Source: Caldilineaceae bacterium (GTDB taxonomy: Bacteria > Chloroflexota > Anaerolineae > Caldilineales > Caldilineaceae). From it: a stretch of 15,050 nt of DNA. How positions within the stretch are numbered: position 1 is the first letter of the stretch; every line of letters begins with the position of its first letter. Where the stretch lies: contig JAHEML010000009.1 of assembly GCA_024643705.1 (NCBI GenBank), forward strand, positions 1-15,050, read 5' to 3'. This document shows positions 1-7,784 of the stretch, in pieces. The notes under the pieces were generated by a model. It was not told where the DNA came from, did not search any database, and saw nothing but the letters and a program-made list of their open reading frames with translations. Both the position numbers and the translations under genes were made by a program.

Positions 1-2843
1 AGGGCGCAGCGGGCGTCGAGCCTGGGCTGGCCGGTGTCACCGTGACCCTGACCTATCCCAACGGGACGGTCATCACAACGCTGACCGACGCTTCGGGCAT
101 CTACACATTCACCAATCTCCTGCCCAACCAGAGCTACACCGTCACAGTCACGCCGCCCCCCGGCTACAACTTCACCGTACCCAACAGCGGCTCCGATGCC
201 AGCGACAGCGACATCAGCCCCACCACCGGCACTGTCGTGGTTGCTATGGGTCTGACCGACAACCTGACTATTGACGCCGGGCTTGTCCAGCCCATGAATC
301 TGGGCAGTGGTGTCTGGTTCGACAGCAACGGCAACAGCCAGCAGGAGCCGGGCGAACCGGGCATCCCCGGCGCAGTCGTCACCCTCTTACTGGCCGACGG
401 GGTGACACCCGCCACCGACCTCAACGGCAACCCCGTCACCGCCCAAACCACCGGGCCGGACGGTCTCTACAACTTCACCAATCTGCCCCCTGGCGATTAC
501 GTCGTCCAGGTGACTATGCCCCCCGGCTACACTCCCACGCCTGTGCAGGTGGCAGACCCCAACACGGACAGCAGCACCGACAGCAACATCGCTTCCAGTG
601 CAGGCAATGTCCACACCAGCGGCGTCGTTTCCCTCACCGTCGGCGGCGAACCCGCAGCGGGCGTGGACGGCGACGGCACAAATGGCAACCTGACCGTTGA
701 CTTCGGCTTCATCGGCGTCAACCTCGGCGACTTCGTCTGGCTCGACGCCAACTACGACGGCCAGCAGGGCGCAGCAGGTGTCGAGCCGGGTCTGGCGGGC
801 GTTACTGTCACCCTGACCTATCCCAACGGAACGGTCATCAGCACAAACACGGATGCTTCCGGTCTCTACACCTTCACCAATCTCATCCCCAACCAGACCT
901 ATACGGTCACCTTCACCGCACCGGGCGGCTATGCCATCACAACGCCCAACAGTGGGGCAGATGCCACCGACAGCGACGCCGATCCCGCCACTGGTGTGGT
1001 GGTTGTCAATCTCGGCGCTGCCGACGACACATCCATCGACGCCGGTCTGGTGGACCTGGTGAATCTGGGCGACCGGATTTGGCTGGACACAGATGGGGAT
1101 GGACAACAGGGCGCTGCCGGTGTGGAGCCTGGGCTGGCCGGTGTCACCGTGACCCTGACCTATCCCAACGGGACGGTCATCACAACGCTGACCGACGCTT
1201 CGGGCATCTACACATTCACCAATCTCCTGCCCAACCAGAGTTATACGGTCACGGTCATACCGCCCACTGGCTACATTTTCACCGTGCCCGATAGCGGCTC
1301 CGACACCACCGACAGCGACTTCAGCCCCACCACCGGCACTGTCGTGGTGGCTATGGGTCTCACCGACAATCTGACGGTCGACGCCGGACTTGTCCAGCCT
1401 ATTATCATCACGGGTGGTGTCTACAATGACAATACAAACGGCAACGGGCAGAAGGATGGGGGCGAACCGGGCATTGCAGGTGTGCTGATTACACTCAGCA
1501 ACGGTCTGACCACAACGACGGATGCCAACGGCATCTACACCTTCACACTGACAATACCGGGGACGTACACCATCACGGAGACAAATCCGGCAGGCTATAC
1601 CTCCACTGGCGACACAGATGGTCCGAACGACGACCAGATTGTCGTGACGGTGGTTGGCGGACAGACCTCCCTCGATAATGACTTCCTGGACGCCCAAGCG
1701 AATGGGTCCATTGCGGGTACAGTCTGCGACGGCTCCACGGGCAGTAGCAGTGGTCTGTGTGAGGGCGGCGAGGCAGTGCTTCAGGCCGTAACGGTCACAC
1801 TGGTCTATGCCGGACCAGATGGACTATTGAGCACAGGTGATGACAACATCACCCAGACCGTGACCACCGATGTGAGCGGCAATTACACCTTCACTGCCCT
1901 GCTACCCGGCGTCTATCAGGTCACCGAGACGAATCCGCCTGGCTATGTGAGCCTGGCCGATGCGGATGGAGGTGATCCGGATGAGATCAGCCCACTGGCT
2001 CTGGCAGGTGGAGAGAATCTGGTCGACCAGGACTTTGAGGATAATCTGGTTCTGACGCCTGCATCGAACTATGAGGTAAGCAAGACACTGAATGGGATCA
2101 GCCCGGTGCGTATTGGCGAGAGCCTCAGTTTCACCATCCGCATCACCAACACGGGTGATGTGACCCTGACCACCGTGCCTCTGCAGGATATCTATGTCCA
2201 CGGGGAAATGGTCTACCTGAATGCCACGCCCACACCCAATACGGCAGTGGCGGACCAATTGGACTGGAGCGACCTGACCGCAGGTGCACCCAATGGCTTT
2301 GGCGTCGATCTGGCCCCAGGGCAGAGCTTCGTCATCACCACTACCTTTATTGCCGTTAGGGACACAAGCGCCAATCCGGGTGGAGTGGCAGTCAACACAG
2401 CCGTGGCTACGGGTCTCTTCTACGATGTGGACGGTCCGGGGGGCACACCACCCCAGCCGGTGAGTGACAATCCGCCGGTGACAGCCACCGTGGGCATTGT
2501 GGCTCCCACGGCAGTCAGCCTGGCCGATGCCAGTGTAAGCTATGCCAATGGCACTGGCCTGCTGCGTTGGCAGACCGTGAACGAAAGCGATGTGCTTGGC
2601 TTCCACGTCTATCGCAGCGAGGGCAGTGGCCAGGCAGTGCGCCTGACCGACACCATGATTGCGGCCCAAAAGCCGGGCCAGAGCGACGGGGCGGCCTACG
2701 ATTACACCGACAGTAGCCTGAAGATGGGCAAACTCTACACGTACTCCGTCGAGTTTGTCGGGGCAGACGGAACGCTGGGCCAGAGAGTCATCGGCACGCT
2801 TGTCACCGGGGCCAGGCTCTTCCTGCCCAGAATTGGGCGCTAG
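1..2843 (+). CDS. Large secreted/surface protein of SdrD-B-like repeats (5' end outside window)
   Basis: The reading frame is open from base 3, so the start and any signal peptide lie upstream; the GTG at 42 is internal. About 946 residues are visible. They form roughly 90-140-residue modules with the SdrD B-like/Cna-B-like signature: a W-D-N/D-G-GQ...EPG-AGV-V-L-TY start, a T-D-GxYxFTNLxP core, and a closing VDxG. Module boundaries are near 300, 725, 1070, 1415, 1705 and 2048. Asp-rich turns suggest Ca2+-stiffened beta-sandwich stalks. Then follow a DUF11-like module (about 2050-2500, with the ITNTGDVTLT motif) and an FnIII-like module (about 2520-2800, with LRWQTVNESDVLGFHVYRS). The protein ends in LFLPRIGR, resembling the short hydrophobic-LP-hydrophobic-R tails of many secreted Chloroflexota proteins. 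It is probably an exported adhesion or envelope stalk protein; binding partner unknown. No LPxTG plus membrane anchor is present. Confidence 0.9.
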   Translation, partial: GAAGVEPGLAGVTVTLTYPNGTVITTLTDASGIYTFTNLLPNQSYTVTVTPPPGYNFTVPNSGSDASDSDISPTTGTVVVAMGLTDNLTIDAGLVQPMNLGSGVWFDSNGNSQQEPGEPGIPGAVVTLLLADGVTPATDLNGNPVTAQTTGPDGLYNFTNLPPGDYVVQVTMPPGYTPTPVQVADPNTDSSTDSNIASSAGNVHTSGVVSLTVGGEPAAGVDGDGTNGNLTVDFGFIGVNLGDFVWLDANYDGQQGAAGVEPGLAGVTVTLTYPNGTVISTNTDASGLYTFTNLIPNQTYTVTFTAPGGYAITTPNSGADATDSDADPATGVVVVNLGAADDTSIDAGLVDLVNLGDRIWLDTDGDGQQGAAGVEPGLAGVTVTLTYPNGTVITTLTDASGIYTFTNLLPNQSYTVTVIPPTGYIFTVPDSGSDTTDSDFSPTTGTVVVAMGLTDNLTVDAGLVQPIIITGGVYNDNTNGNGQKDGGEPGIAGVLITLSNGLTTTTDANGIYTFTLTIPGTYTITETNPAGYTSTGDTDGPNDDQIVVTVVGGQTSLDNDFLDAQANGSIAGTVCDGSTGSSSGLCEGGEAVLQAVTVTLVYAGPDGLLSTGDDNITQTVTTDVSGNYTFTALLPGVYQVTETNPPGYVSLADADGGDPDEISPLALAGGENLVDQDFEDNLVLTPASNYEVSKTLNGISPVRIGESLSFTIRITNTGDVTLTTVPLQDIYVHGEMVYLNATPTPNTAVADQLDWSDLTAGAPNGFGVDLAPGQSFVITTTFIAVRDTSANPGGVAVNTAVATGLFYDVDGPGGTPPQPVSDNPPVTATVGIVAPTAVSLADASVSYANGTGLLRWQTVNESDVLGFHVYRSEGSGQAVRLTDTMIAAQKPGQSDGAAYDYTDSSLKMGKLYTYSVEFVGADGTLGQRVIGTLVTGARLFLPRIGR
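18..133 (+). repeat. 116-bp exact direct repeat, copy 1
   Basis: Identical base for base to 1125-1240 (offset 1107). It encodes the EPGLAGVTVTLTYPNG...NLLPNQ part of a repeat module. Flanking sequence diverges at synonymous sites straight away, as at 134 (c) versus 1241 (t). Confidence 0.95.
1125..1240 (+). repeat. 116-bp exact direct repeat, copy 2
   Basis: Second copy of the stretch at 18-133. The module between them (about 726-1070) encodes similar protein but differs at many bases, so identity is confined to these two non-adjacent modules. Confidence 0.95.
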
Positions 2844-2854
2844 ACCGTCATGAC

Positions 2855-2891
2855 TCCTGTCGGGGGTTGATGGTTTCAACTCCTGACAGGA
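2855..2891 (+). terminator. Hairpin after the repeat-protein gene
   Basis: Twelve bases after the stop codon, TCCTGTCGGGGGTTGA (2855-2870) pairs with TCAACTCCTGACAGGA (2876-2891), with two G-U pairs and a 5-nt loop. No T-tract follows (next bases are aacaagc), so it is a stable 3' hairpin and only a weak candidate for intrinsic termination. Confidence 0.5.
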
Positions 2892-2951
2892 ACAAGCACA
2901 AAACAAAGGCAAAACATGAGTCGTCCCGAATTTTGAGATGACTGTACAAGA

Positions 2952-3009
2952 GAAACCTCCTGGGAGTAGACTGACGGTAGCAGCCCAAGTCTAGCAACCA
3001 GGAGGTTTC
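2952..3009 (+). promoter_or_regulatory. Inverted repeat enclosing the transposase ribosome-binding site
   Basis: GAAACCTCCTGG (2952-2963) and CCAGGAGGTTTC (2998-3009) are perfect complements, 34 nt apart. The right arm holds the AGGAGG Shine-Dalgarno (3000-3005), 7 nt before the ATG at 3013. A transcript that includes both arms would hide the ribosome-binding site; one starting inside the loop would not. This is the arrangement known from IS10/IS50-type elements, where it stops outside transcripts from producing transposase. Confidence 0.7.
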
Positions 3010-3012
3010 GCT

Positions 3013-3390
3013 ATGAAAGATAAACAATAAGAGTATGAAAAGCAAACGGAGCAAGCGGAAGAGATGCTGAGGCGAGTACTGGAACGACTGGCCCCATTGC
3101 TGGCGAAGTTGGACGAACAAATCGATGCCCGACTGGAGAGGACGTTAGTGCGCACGGTGATAACAGTCCCAACCTTTCGACACGGTGGGCAGGGATTGCT
3201 ATTAAGTGAGTGGGGAGAAAAATGCCAAAATGGAGGTGGAGGTGCAAGCACTCAGCAATCCCAGGCAGATTCCATTGCAGGTTTGAATTCGTACCTGAAT
3301 GCCGCTCTTTTTTCCCAATGTAAAGAAGAAAATGGTGTGGTTCATATCGCAGAGCACTACCGGAGGATTTCTCAACCTGCGATTATTTGA
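3013..3390 (+). pseudogene. Decayed transposase N-terminal remnant
   Basis: The ATG at 3013 has a perfect AGGAGG but the sixth codon is TAA (3028-3030). The frame then reads on as EYEKQTEQAEEMLRRVLERL..., a charged helix, followed by DARLERTLVRTVITVP and GQGLLLSEWGE near 3190-3219. That pattern (basic helix, then QGLLLSELG-like) recalls the N-terminus of a transposase family seen in Chloroflexota; this is from memory, with no alignment run. After 3220 the similarity stops and the reading frame gives low-complexity residues until TGA at 3388, so the C-terminal catalytic part is lost. A short frame at about 3298-3460 (MPLFFPNVKKK...) is not recognised and may be another fragment. No terminal repeats or target duplication were found. 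Confidence 0.6.
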
Positions 3391-3510
3391 CGACTCCACC
3401 CACATCATCACCTCAACCAATTGGGGCGAAATGGCTAAGCGACTACGGGAGCCACAATAGTGACATCGGAGACTACCCGGACTGCTATCCATAAGTGTAG
3501 CTGCTAGATA

Positions 3511-3553
3511 AACGAAGCGCTCTGGAATTCAATTCTAGAGCGCTTCGTTTTTT
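3511..3553 (+). terminator. Strong intrinsic terminator
   Basis: AACGAAGCGCTCTGGAATT (3511-3529) pairs with AATTCTAGAGCGCTTCGTT (3531-3549), 19 bp with one G-U pair, followed by six T (3548-3553). The T-tract is on the + strand; read from the other strand it has only TTTA, so it works best for + transcripts coming through the IS remnant. Confidence 0.85.
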
Positions 3554-3579
3554 CTGGTGCTAAGGGCGGGCAGACTGTG

Positions 3580-4115
3580 CTACGGAACCAGGATAGTAAA
3601 ACTCTGTTCAGGGCGCACGCCATTCATGGTGCCGCTTGGGACTTTTCGGCACACGGGGACAACTGCCCACGTCCAAGTACCTGATTCAAGGCCGTTCCAG
3701 GGCAACAGAACATTGGGGCTGGAGAACGAAGACCCGCCAGTCCCTCCAACTGCCAAAAGCCGTAGACATGGTACTCTTCCTCTAGGGGGCGGGAGTAATT
3801 GCTTCGAACCTCATACCCATCGCTGCCTACTATAACCCAACTGTCCACAAGCAGATCGTCGCTACGGACGAACACGCCATCATCGGGAGAGAAAAGCACA
3901 GCCTTATATGGACAGTCTTCCGGCAAGTCACTTAGATCGCCCGTATACCTGTAGGGCTTCTCCACCACCGGCAAGTACATCACATACCCATCGGGCAGGG
4001 TCCCGCCGTCGCTGGGTATTTCTGCACCCCGAACGCCAGCGAACCCGGCCAACAACAACACGAACTCAAAAAAACCCGCCTACAGTTGTTTTCGGATGTG
4101 AGTTTTCCTTTCCAT
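3580..4115 (-). pseudogene. Secreted hypothetical protein gene broken by an amber codon and a frameshift
   Basis: From ATG at 4115 the frame reads MERKTHIRKQL, then TAG, then AGFFEFVLLLAGFAGVRGA: basic N-terminus, hydrophobic core and small residues, i.e. one signal peptide cut by an in-frame stop. The mature part (GYVMYLPVVEKPYRYTGDLSD..., VRSDDLLVDSWVIVGSDGYEV, YHVYGFWQLEG) is in frame down to the C-run at 3742-3744. There a one-base loss shifts the frame. In the other frame the protein resumes as TGGSSFSSPNVLLPWNGLES, GTWTWAVVPVC, ending RPEQSFTILVP at TAG 3580-3582. Restored, it is about 178 residues, exported and of unknown function. Left in frame, a 145-residue product from GTG 4061 would have a scrambled C-terminus ending at 3624 and a truncated signal. 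Confidence 0.7.
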
Positions 4116-4335
4116 GCCTATTGCAGAGACACCAAAACTCACTATCAACACACAGCCGAATAGGGCGCACGTCAAGAAGATTGGATCATCATTCTACGTG
4201 GGTGAGAGAGCGTCTAGGTCAGGGGTGGAAAGGGGACAAGGTTGTCGATGCCCCGGGGCTGCGTAACCCCAGGGCTTGGCTAAGCGAGGACGGTTAATCT
4301 GGTTTTAGGGGGATAGTGAGAGCGAAAGATCGACT
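4116..4335. other. Gene-free gap
   Basis: No supported gene. It holds the upstream region of the broken gene and the downstream region of the phosphatase gene. A GC-rich stretch at about 4248-4276 (gccccggggc...ccccagggc) could fold weakly, but has no T-tract. Confidence 0.5.
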
Positions 4336-4797
4336 CTATATCGCCAACTCCGCCATACGGGCCACAGCCTGGCCGATCCACCCGTCCAGCAGCGCGTAAG
4401 TCTGCACGTACTCTTCCAACGGCCCGCCAATGGGATCGTCCACGTCGGCGCTTTCGCCCACAAGCTCGGCCAATGTGAAGACCCGTCCGGCACTTGCGGG
4501 ATAGGCGCGCAGGATCGCCTGCTTGTGGGCAGCTTCCATGGTCACCAGCAGGTCGGTTGCGGCCACCAGTGCAGGGGTCAACGCCCGGCTGCTGTGGCGG
4601 CTCAGATCGAAGCCGTGACGCCCGGCCACGGTTGCCGAATGGGGCGTGGCCGGATAGCCATCCACCGCGCGCACACCTGCCGAGCCGACCTGCCAGTGCG
4701 CGTCGGGATAGCTGCGTGTCAGCTTGTCCCGCCCGATCACCTCGGCCATGGGCGAACGGCACTGGTTGGCCGTGCAGATAAAGAGAATGGAAGGCAT
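4336..4797 (-). CDS. Low-molecular-weight protein-tyrosine phosphatase family protein
   Basis: Product of 153 aa, the normal size for the family. MPSILFICTANQCRSPMAE carries the CX5RS P-loop: Cys8 is the nucleophile, Arg14 binds phosphate, Ser15 follows. DDPIGG at 120-125 supplies the general acid Asp121. Start chosen at ATG 4797, which has AAGGAG 7 nt upstream and puts the P-loop next to the N-terminus; the frame is open further upstream but adds a sequence without family features. The family dephosphorylates Tyr (Wzb-type, often in exopolysaccharide control) or Arg (YwlE-type) in cytosolic proteins. The P-loop residue that is Thr in arginine phosphatases is Gln here, so Arg specificity is not supported. 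No arsenic gene is nearby, so an ArsC role is unlikely. It diverges from the CapA-like gene at 5019. Confidence 0.92.
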   Translation of the reverse strand: MPSILFICTANQCRSPMAEVIGRDKLTRSYPDAHWQVGSAGVRAVDGYPATPHSATVAGRHGFDLSRHSSRALTPALVAATDLLVTMEAAHKQAILRAYPASAGRVFTLAELVGESADVDDPIGGPLEEYVQTYALLDGWIGQAVARMAELAI

Positions 4798-4824
4798 TGG
4801 GTTTCTCCTTGCTATCTTGTAAGG

Positions 4825-4839
4825 CAAGCTGTCAGCTTG
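4825..4839. repeat. 15-bp palindrome upstream of the phosphatase gene
   Basis: CAAGCTGTCAGCTTG, two 7-bp arms around a T, lies 28 bp before the phosphatase start in the divergent gap. It could be an operator for the pair or the core of a dispersed hairpin repeat; a single copy cannot tell. Confidence 0.5.
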
Positions 4840-5018
4840 TGCTGGACCAACCCACATGAATAGAGAAGGGCACAATTCTTATTGCTGGCCGTGCCTCAAT
4901 CGGGTGTGGTACTGTTTTGCAAATGAATCGCATAGCCGTATACTTCCAACAGTTTTGCCCCCATGGGCACGCGTTGTTGCTTCTTATTGCCAAACTGACT
5001 ATACACCGAATTTGGACA

Positions 5019-6725
5019 ATGACCCCAATGGAACGTTCTCCGCTTCTCAGGCTGCTCCGCCCTTCTCTCTCTGCACCATTTGTTTTGCTGCTGCTCTTGG
5101 TGCTCCCGCTCTTCGCCCGCTCTACACCCGTGACAGCAGCACCAGATGCACAACAAGGCACCCGCTCGGATTGGCTGACCGTTGCCATCGATCCCAACTT
5201 GCCCGAACGCTATTACAATCGGCTGCTCTCCCTGATCGTCTACCGGGTGAAGACCCAACAGACCGACGACGGGCTGAAACGGGTTCTCTTGCTGGACAGG
5301 AGCCGCCGCGCCGCCGCGACAATTGGGCTGGTGCCCCTCAACAAAGCCAACAACGCCGCGATCTACACCCGTTTCTATGCCCCGGTTGTGGCCTTTGCCA
5401 CCGTCACCGACGATATCGCCCTGGACGAGCTGGCCGCCCGCTGGCGGGGAGAAGGCGATGGCCCGCTGGTGGTGAGCCGCGAATACGAGGCCGAACTCAC
5501 GGTTCTGCTGGGCGCGGCCATGGGTGAATCGGTGATTGTCACCAGCACAGAGGGCATTCTGGCCGCGGTGGAAGCTGATGCCAGCGCCGTCGGCATTGTA
5601 CCCTTCGACCGCCTCCATCCCCGCTTCAAAGTGCTCTCGGTAGACGGCGTGAATGTGCTCGACAATCAGCTTGTCCCCAGTGAATATGGTCTGGCGGCTG
5701 CGGTTGCCGTGCAGGGGAAGGATGCCGCGCCCCTGGCCGCCACCCTGGCCGGTCTTGTCACCCAGGCCACCAACCGGGATGCAGATCGCCTGACCGCGTT
5801 GATCATGACGGGTGTGACCGCGATGACCAGGGTCACCGCGTCAAAGATGGAGCAGAAGGGCTTCGACTATCCGGCCCGCGTTATTTCGCCCACCCTCTCC
5901 GCCGCAGACATCACCCACATCAGCAACGAAGTGCCCTTTATCGACGGCTGCGTGGTCAACGCCTCCCAGGACAACCTGACCATGTGCAGCGACACCACCT
6001 ATTGGGCCGCGCTGGAAGCCGTGGGCACAGACATCGTCGGGCTGAGCGGTAACCATGTGAACGACTTCGGGCGGGACGGGGCGCGGGAATCCATCGGCTG
6101 GTATCGGGAGAACAACATCCCCATCTACGGCAGCGGATTGACTCTGGAGGAAGCGTGCGCACCCCTCATCTTGGAGCGCAACGGCAACCGCATCGCCTTT
6201 ATCGCCGCCCTGGCCTTTGGGCCGGCCTTTGCCTGGGCCACCGACGATCTGCCCGGCGCGTGCTACTACTACGATCACAAAGATCTGATTTTTGAGGAAA
6301 TCCAAAAATTGCGCCCAGATGTGGATGTGATTGCCGTGGAATTGCAATATCTGGAGACCTACAACCCCTATCCCACCGACCTGCAGGTGACGGAGTTCCG
6401 GGAATTGCGGGATCAAGGCGTGGATATTGTCACCGGTGTGCAAAGCCACGTACCCCAGGCATTTGAACCCTACGGGCCAGAGGGCGAGCGTTCCCCCAGC
6501 GTGATCGTTTATGGGCTGGGCAATCTCTTCTTCGACCAGATGTGGAGCTGGCAAACCCGCACAGAGTTGATGGCCCGCCACACAATTTATCAAGGCCAAG
6601 TGATCAGCACGGAGATTCTGACGGCTGTGTTGGAGGACTACGCCCAACCCCGCTGGGCCACCGAGCCAGAACGGGCCGCCCTGCTACAAAGCATCTTCCA
6701 GGCTGCACCCACCCGGCCTGACTGA
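5019..6725 (+). CDS. CapA-family protein with N-terminal binding-protein-like domain
   Basis: Product of 568 aa from ATG 5019. No start in this frame has a clear Shine-Dalgarno. 5019 (or 5028) is preferred because it places an Arg-rich n-region and APFVLLLLLVLPLFA right at the N-terminus as a signal peptide/anchor. Residues about 45-255 look like a periplasmic binding-protein-like domain (GIVPFDRLHPRFKVLSVDG). Residues about 258-560 match the CapA/PgsA fold (PGA_cap, metallophosphatase-like): TGVTAMTR 264-271, SNEVP 302-306, GNHVNDFG 344-351, SHVPQ 476-480, GLGNLFF 499-505. The first motif is usually GDVMLGR; its metal-binding Asp is Val here. CapA proteins act outside the membrane in capsule/polyglutamate biosynthesis in some bacteria; the role here is unknown. 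Gene ends in a strong terminator. Confidence 0.88.
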   Translation: MTPMERSPLLRLLRPSLSAPFVLLLLLVLPLFARSTPVTAAPDAQQGTRSDWLTVAIDPNLPERYYNRLLSLIVYRVKTQQTDDGLKRVLLLDRSRRAAATIGLVPLNKANNAAIYTRFYAPVVAFATVTDDIALDELAARWRGEGDGPLVVSREYEAELTVLLGAAMGESVIVTSTEGILAAVEADASAVGIVPFDRLHPRFKVLSVDGVNVLDNQLVPSEYGLAAAVAVQGKDAAPLAATLAGLVTQATNRDADRLTALIMTGVTAMTRVTASKMEQKGFDYPARVISPTLSAADITHISNEVPFIDGCVVNASQDNLTMCSDTTYWAALEAVGTDIVGLSGNHVNDFGRDGARESIGWYRENNIPIYGSGLTLEEACAPLILERNGNRIAFIAALAFGPAFAWATDDLPGACYYYDHKDLIFEEIQKLRPDVDVIAVELQYLETYNPYPTDLQVTEFRELRDQGVDIVTGVQSHVPQAFEPYGPEGERSPSVIVYGLGNLFFDQMWSWQTRTELMARHTIYQGQVISTEILTAVLEDYAQPRWATEPERAALLQSIFQAAPTRPD

Positions 6726-6824
6726 CCCGACCTGACTGAACAGAGTTGACCCAACGGCGCATAGACGCAAAGAAACTTCAGCGCATCGGCCTTTGCCGGT
6801 AGACCCAGCGCAGAGTTCTATGAA

Positions 6825-6863
6825 AAAACAGGCCCCCTTCGCGCCGCGAAGGGGGCCTGTTTT
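6825..6863. terminator. Bidirectional intrinsic terminator
   Basis: AAAACAGGCCCCCTTCGC (6825-6842) pairs perfectly with GCGAAGGGGGCCTGTTTT (6846-6863) around a 3-nt loop. It is flanked by A6 on the left and T4 on the right, so it can stop both the + CapA transcript and the - DUF898 transcript that converge here. The rest of the gap 6726-6940 holds only a fragment (about 6755-6775) like the GCGCAAAGACGCAAAGAA repeats found later. Confidence 0.92.
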
Positions 6864-6940
6864 GTATTGGCTATTGGCATTACGCAGAGTTTATCCGCGG
6901 TAATCCGACCTTTCCGCCTTACCCGCGTTCCATCTCCACA

Positions 6941-7708
6941 TTAACGGTCATCATCCGATGGCTCGGCAGCCGAGTACATCTGGCCCAGTGGGGTTGGGCG
7001 CACCCGTTGCTCCATGTCGGGGATGCCGCCGGACAGGGCGCTGAGTGGCGGCGAGATGACTGGCATGGGTGTGCTGGAGCGTTGGGGCATAGGCACAAAC
7101 GTGCTATCTATATCCCAGCGCAGTTGACGCACTGCTGCAAAGCCGAGAATTGCGTAGAAGCCAAGCGTGATGGTGGTGAGAACGGCATTGAGCAGAACCA
7201 CAACAAGATATTGAACGCCTGTTCCTGTAAAATGCAGAGGTTCCCCATCCAAGGCCGTGTTGGTGATGATGTGTCGGCGTAGGCGGGCATAGCCCCAAAA
7301 GAAGTAAATACCCAGTGTCAAAGTCGAAAAGAAAATCAACACGAAGTTCTCAAAAAAGAGATCGATGCCCCCGCCCCGGTAGTCCAGCCGTTGACCAGTG
7401 GGCAGGATGGTGTGGGCGTTTTCCCAGCGTAGCATGCGCACGCCAGCAAACCCCAAAATGGCATACAGCCCCAGGGTAATCAGCGAGAGAGCGCCGATGA
7501 TGAGGAATTCGACGAAGGCCTGACCGCCCGTGCCATCGAACTGAAGAGGCCGGTTGTCGAAGTAGGTGTTGGTTGCCACCATGCGCTTCCATCGGGCATA
7601 GCCCCAGGGCGCATACAGGCCCAACGTAATCGTCGAGAGGATTCCGATCAAGAGGAGATTGAGGAAAATATCAACCCAACGGCCACGAAATTCCAGATTG
7701 ATGTGCAT
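6941..7708 (-). CDS. DUF898/YjgN-like membrane protein, internally duplicated
   Basis: Product of 255 aa from ATG 7708, with AAGGA 9 nt upstream. Two repeated halves each contain helix - TLGLY/IYxxWGYAR - ITNT/ATNT - PLxFxGTG - helix - TLGLYAILGFAGVR-RW. Half one is about residues 8-96, half two about 115-198. Predicted membrane segments: about 13-35, 66-90, 118-140, 165-193. This is the DUF898 (YjgN) pattern; the family is of unknown function, in the inner membrane. Residues 205-255 are a Pro/Ser-rich acidic tail (PMPQRSSTPMPVISPP..., ending EPSDDDR), probably cytoplasmic. It has its own promoter at 7785-7813, so it need not belong to the catabolic block upstream. Confidence 0.85.
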   Translation of the reverse strand: MHINLEFRGRWVDIFLNLLLIGILSTITLGLYAPWGYARWKRMVATNTYFDNRPLQFDGTGGQAFVEFLIIGALSLITLGLYAILGFAGVRMLRWENAHTILPTGQRLDYRGGGIDLFFENFVLIFFSTLTLGIYFFWGYARLRRHIITNTALDGEPLHFTGTGVQYLVVVLLNAVLTTITLGFYAILGFAAVRQLRWDIDSTFVPMPQRSSTPMPVISPPLSALSGGIPDMEQRVRPTPLGQMYSAAEPSDDDR

Positions 7709-7784
7709 TGGTCACATTCCTTCCCCAAGCGATGGGTGCCGAAGCGAGGAGGACTCGCCCAAAAAATTTGAGAAGCATGGGAAA

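Noticed and set aside
387..1697. Long open frame on the minus strand within the repeat protein gene (436 codons)
   Set aside because: Mirror of a GC-rich repetitive coding strand; no family motifs, no ribosome site, and the + strand reading is clearly protein-like.
1902..2912. 336-codon minus-strand frame
   Set aside because: Antisense to the DUF11/FnIII part of the same gene; composition is Cys/His/Arg-rich without domains.
4336..4797. Arsenate reductase (ArsC) reading of the phosphatase
   Set aside because: The motif fits the shared fold, but the later redox cysteines of ArsC are missing and no ars genes are nearby.
5841..6647. 268-codon minus-strand frame opposite the CapA domain
   Set aside because: The CapA motifs on the + strand account for the sequence; the antisense reading has no recognisable domain.
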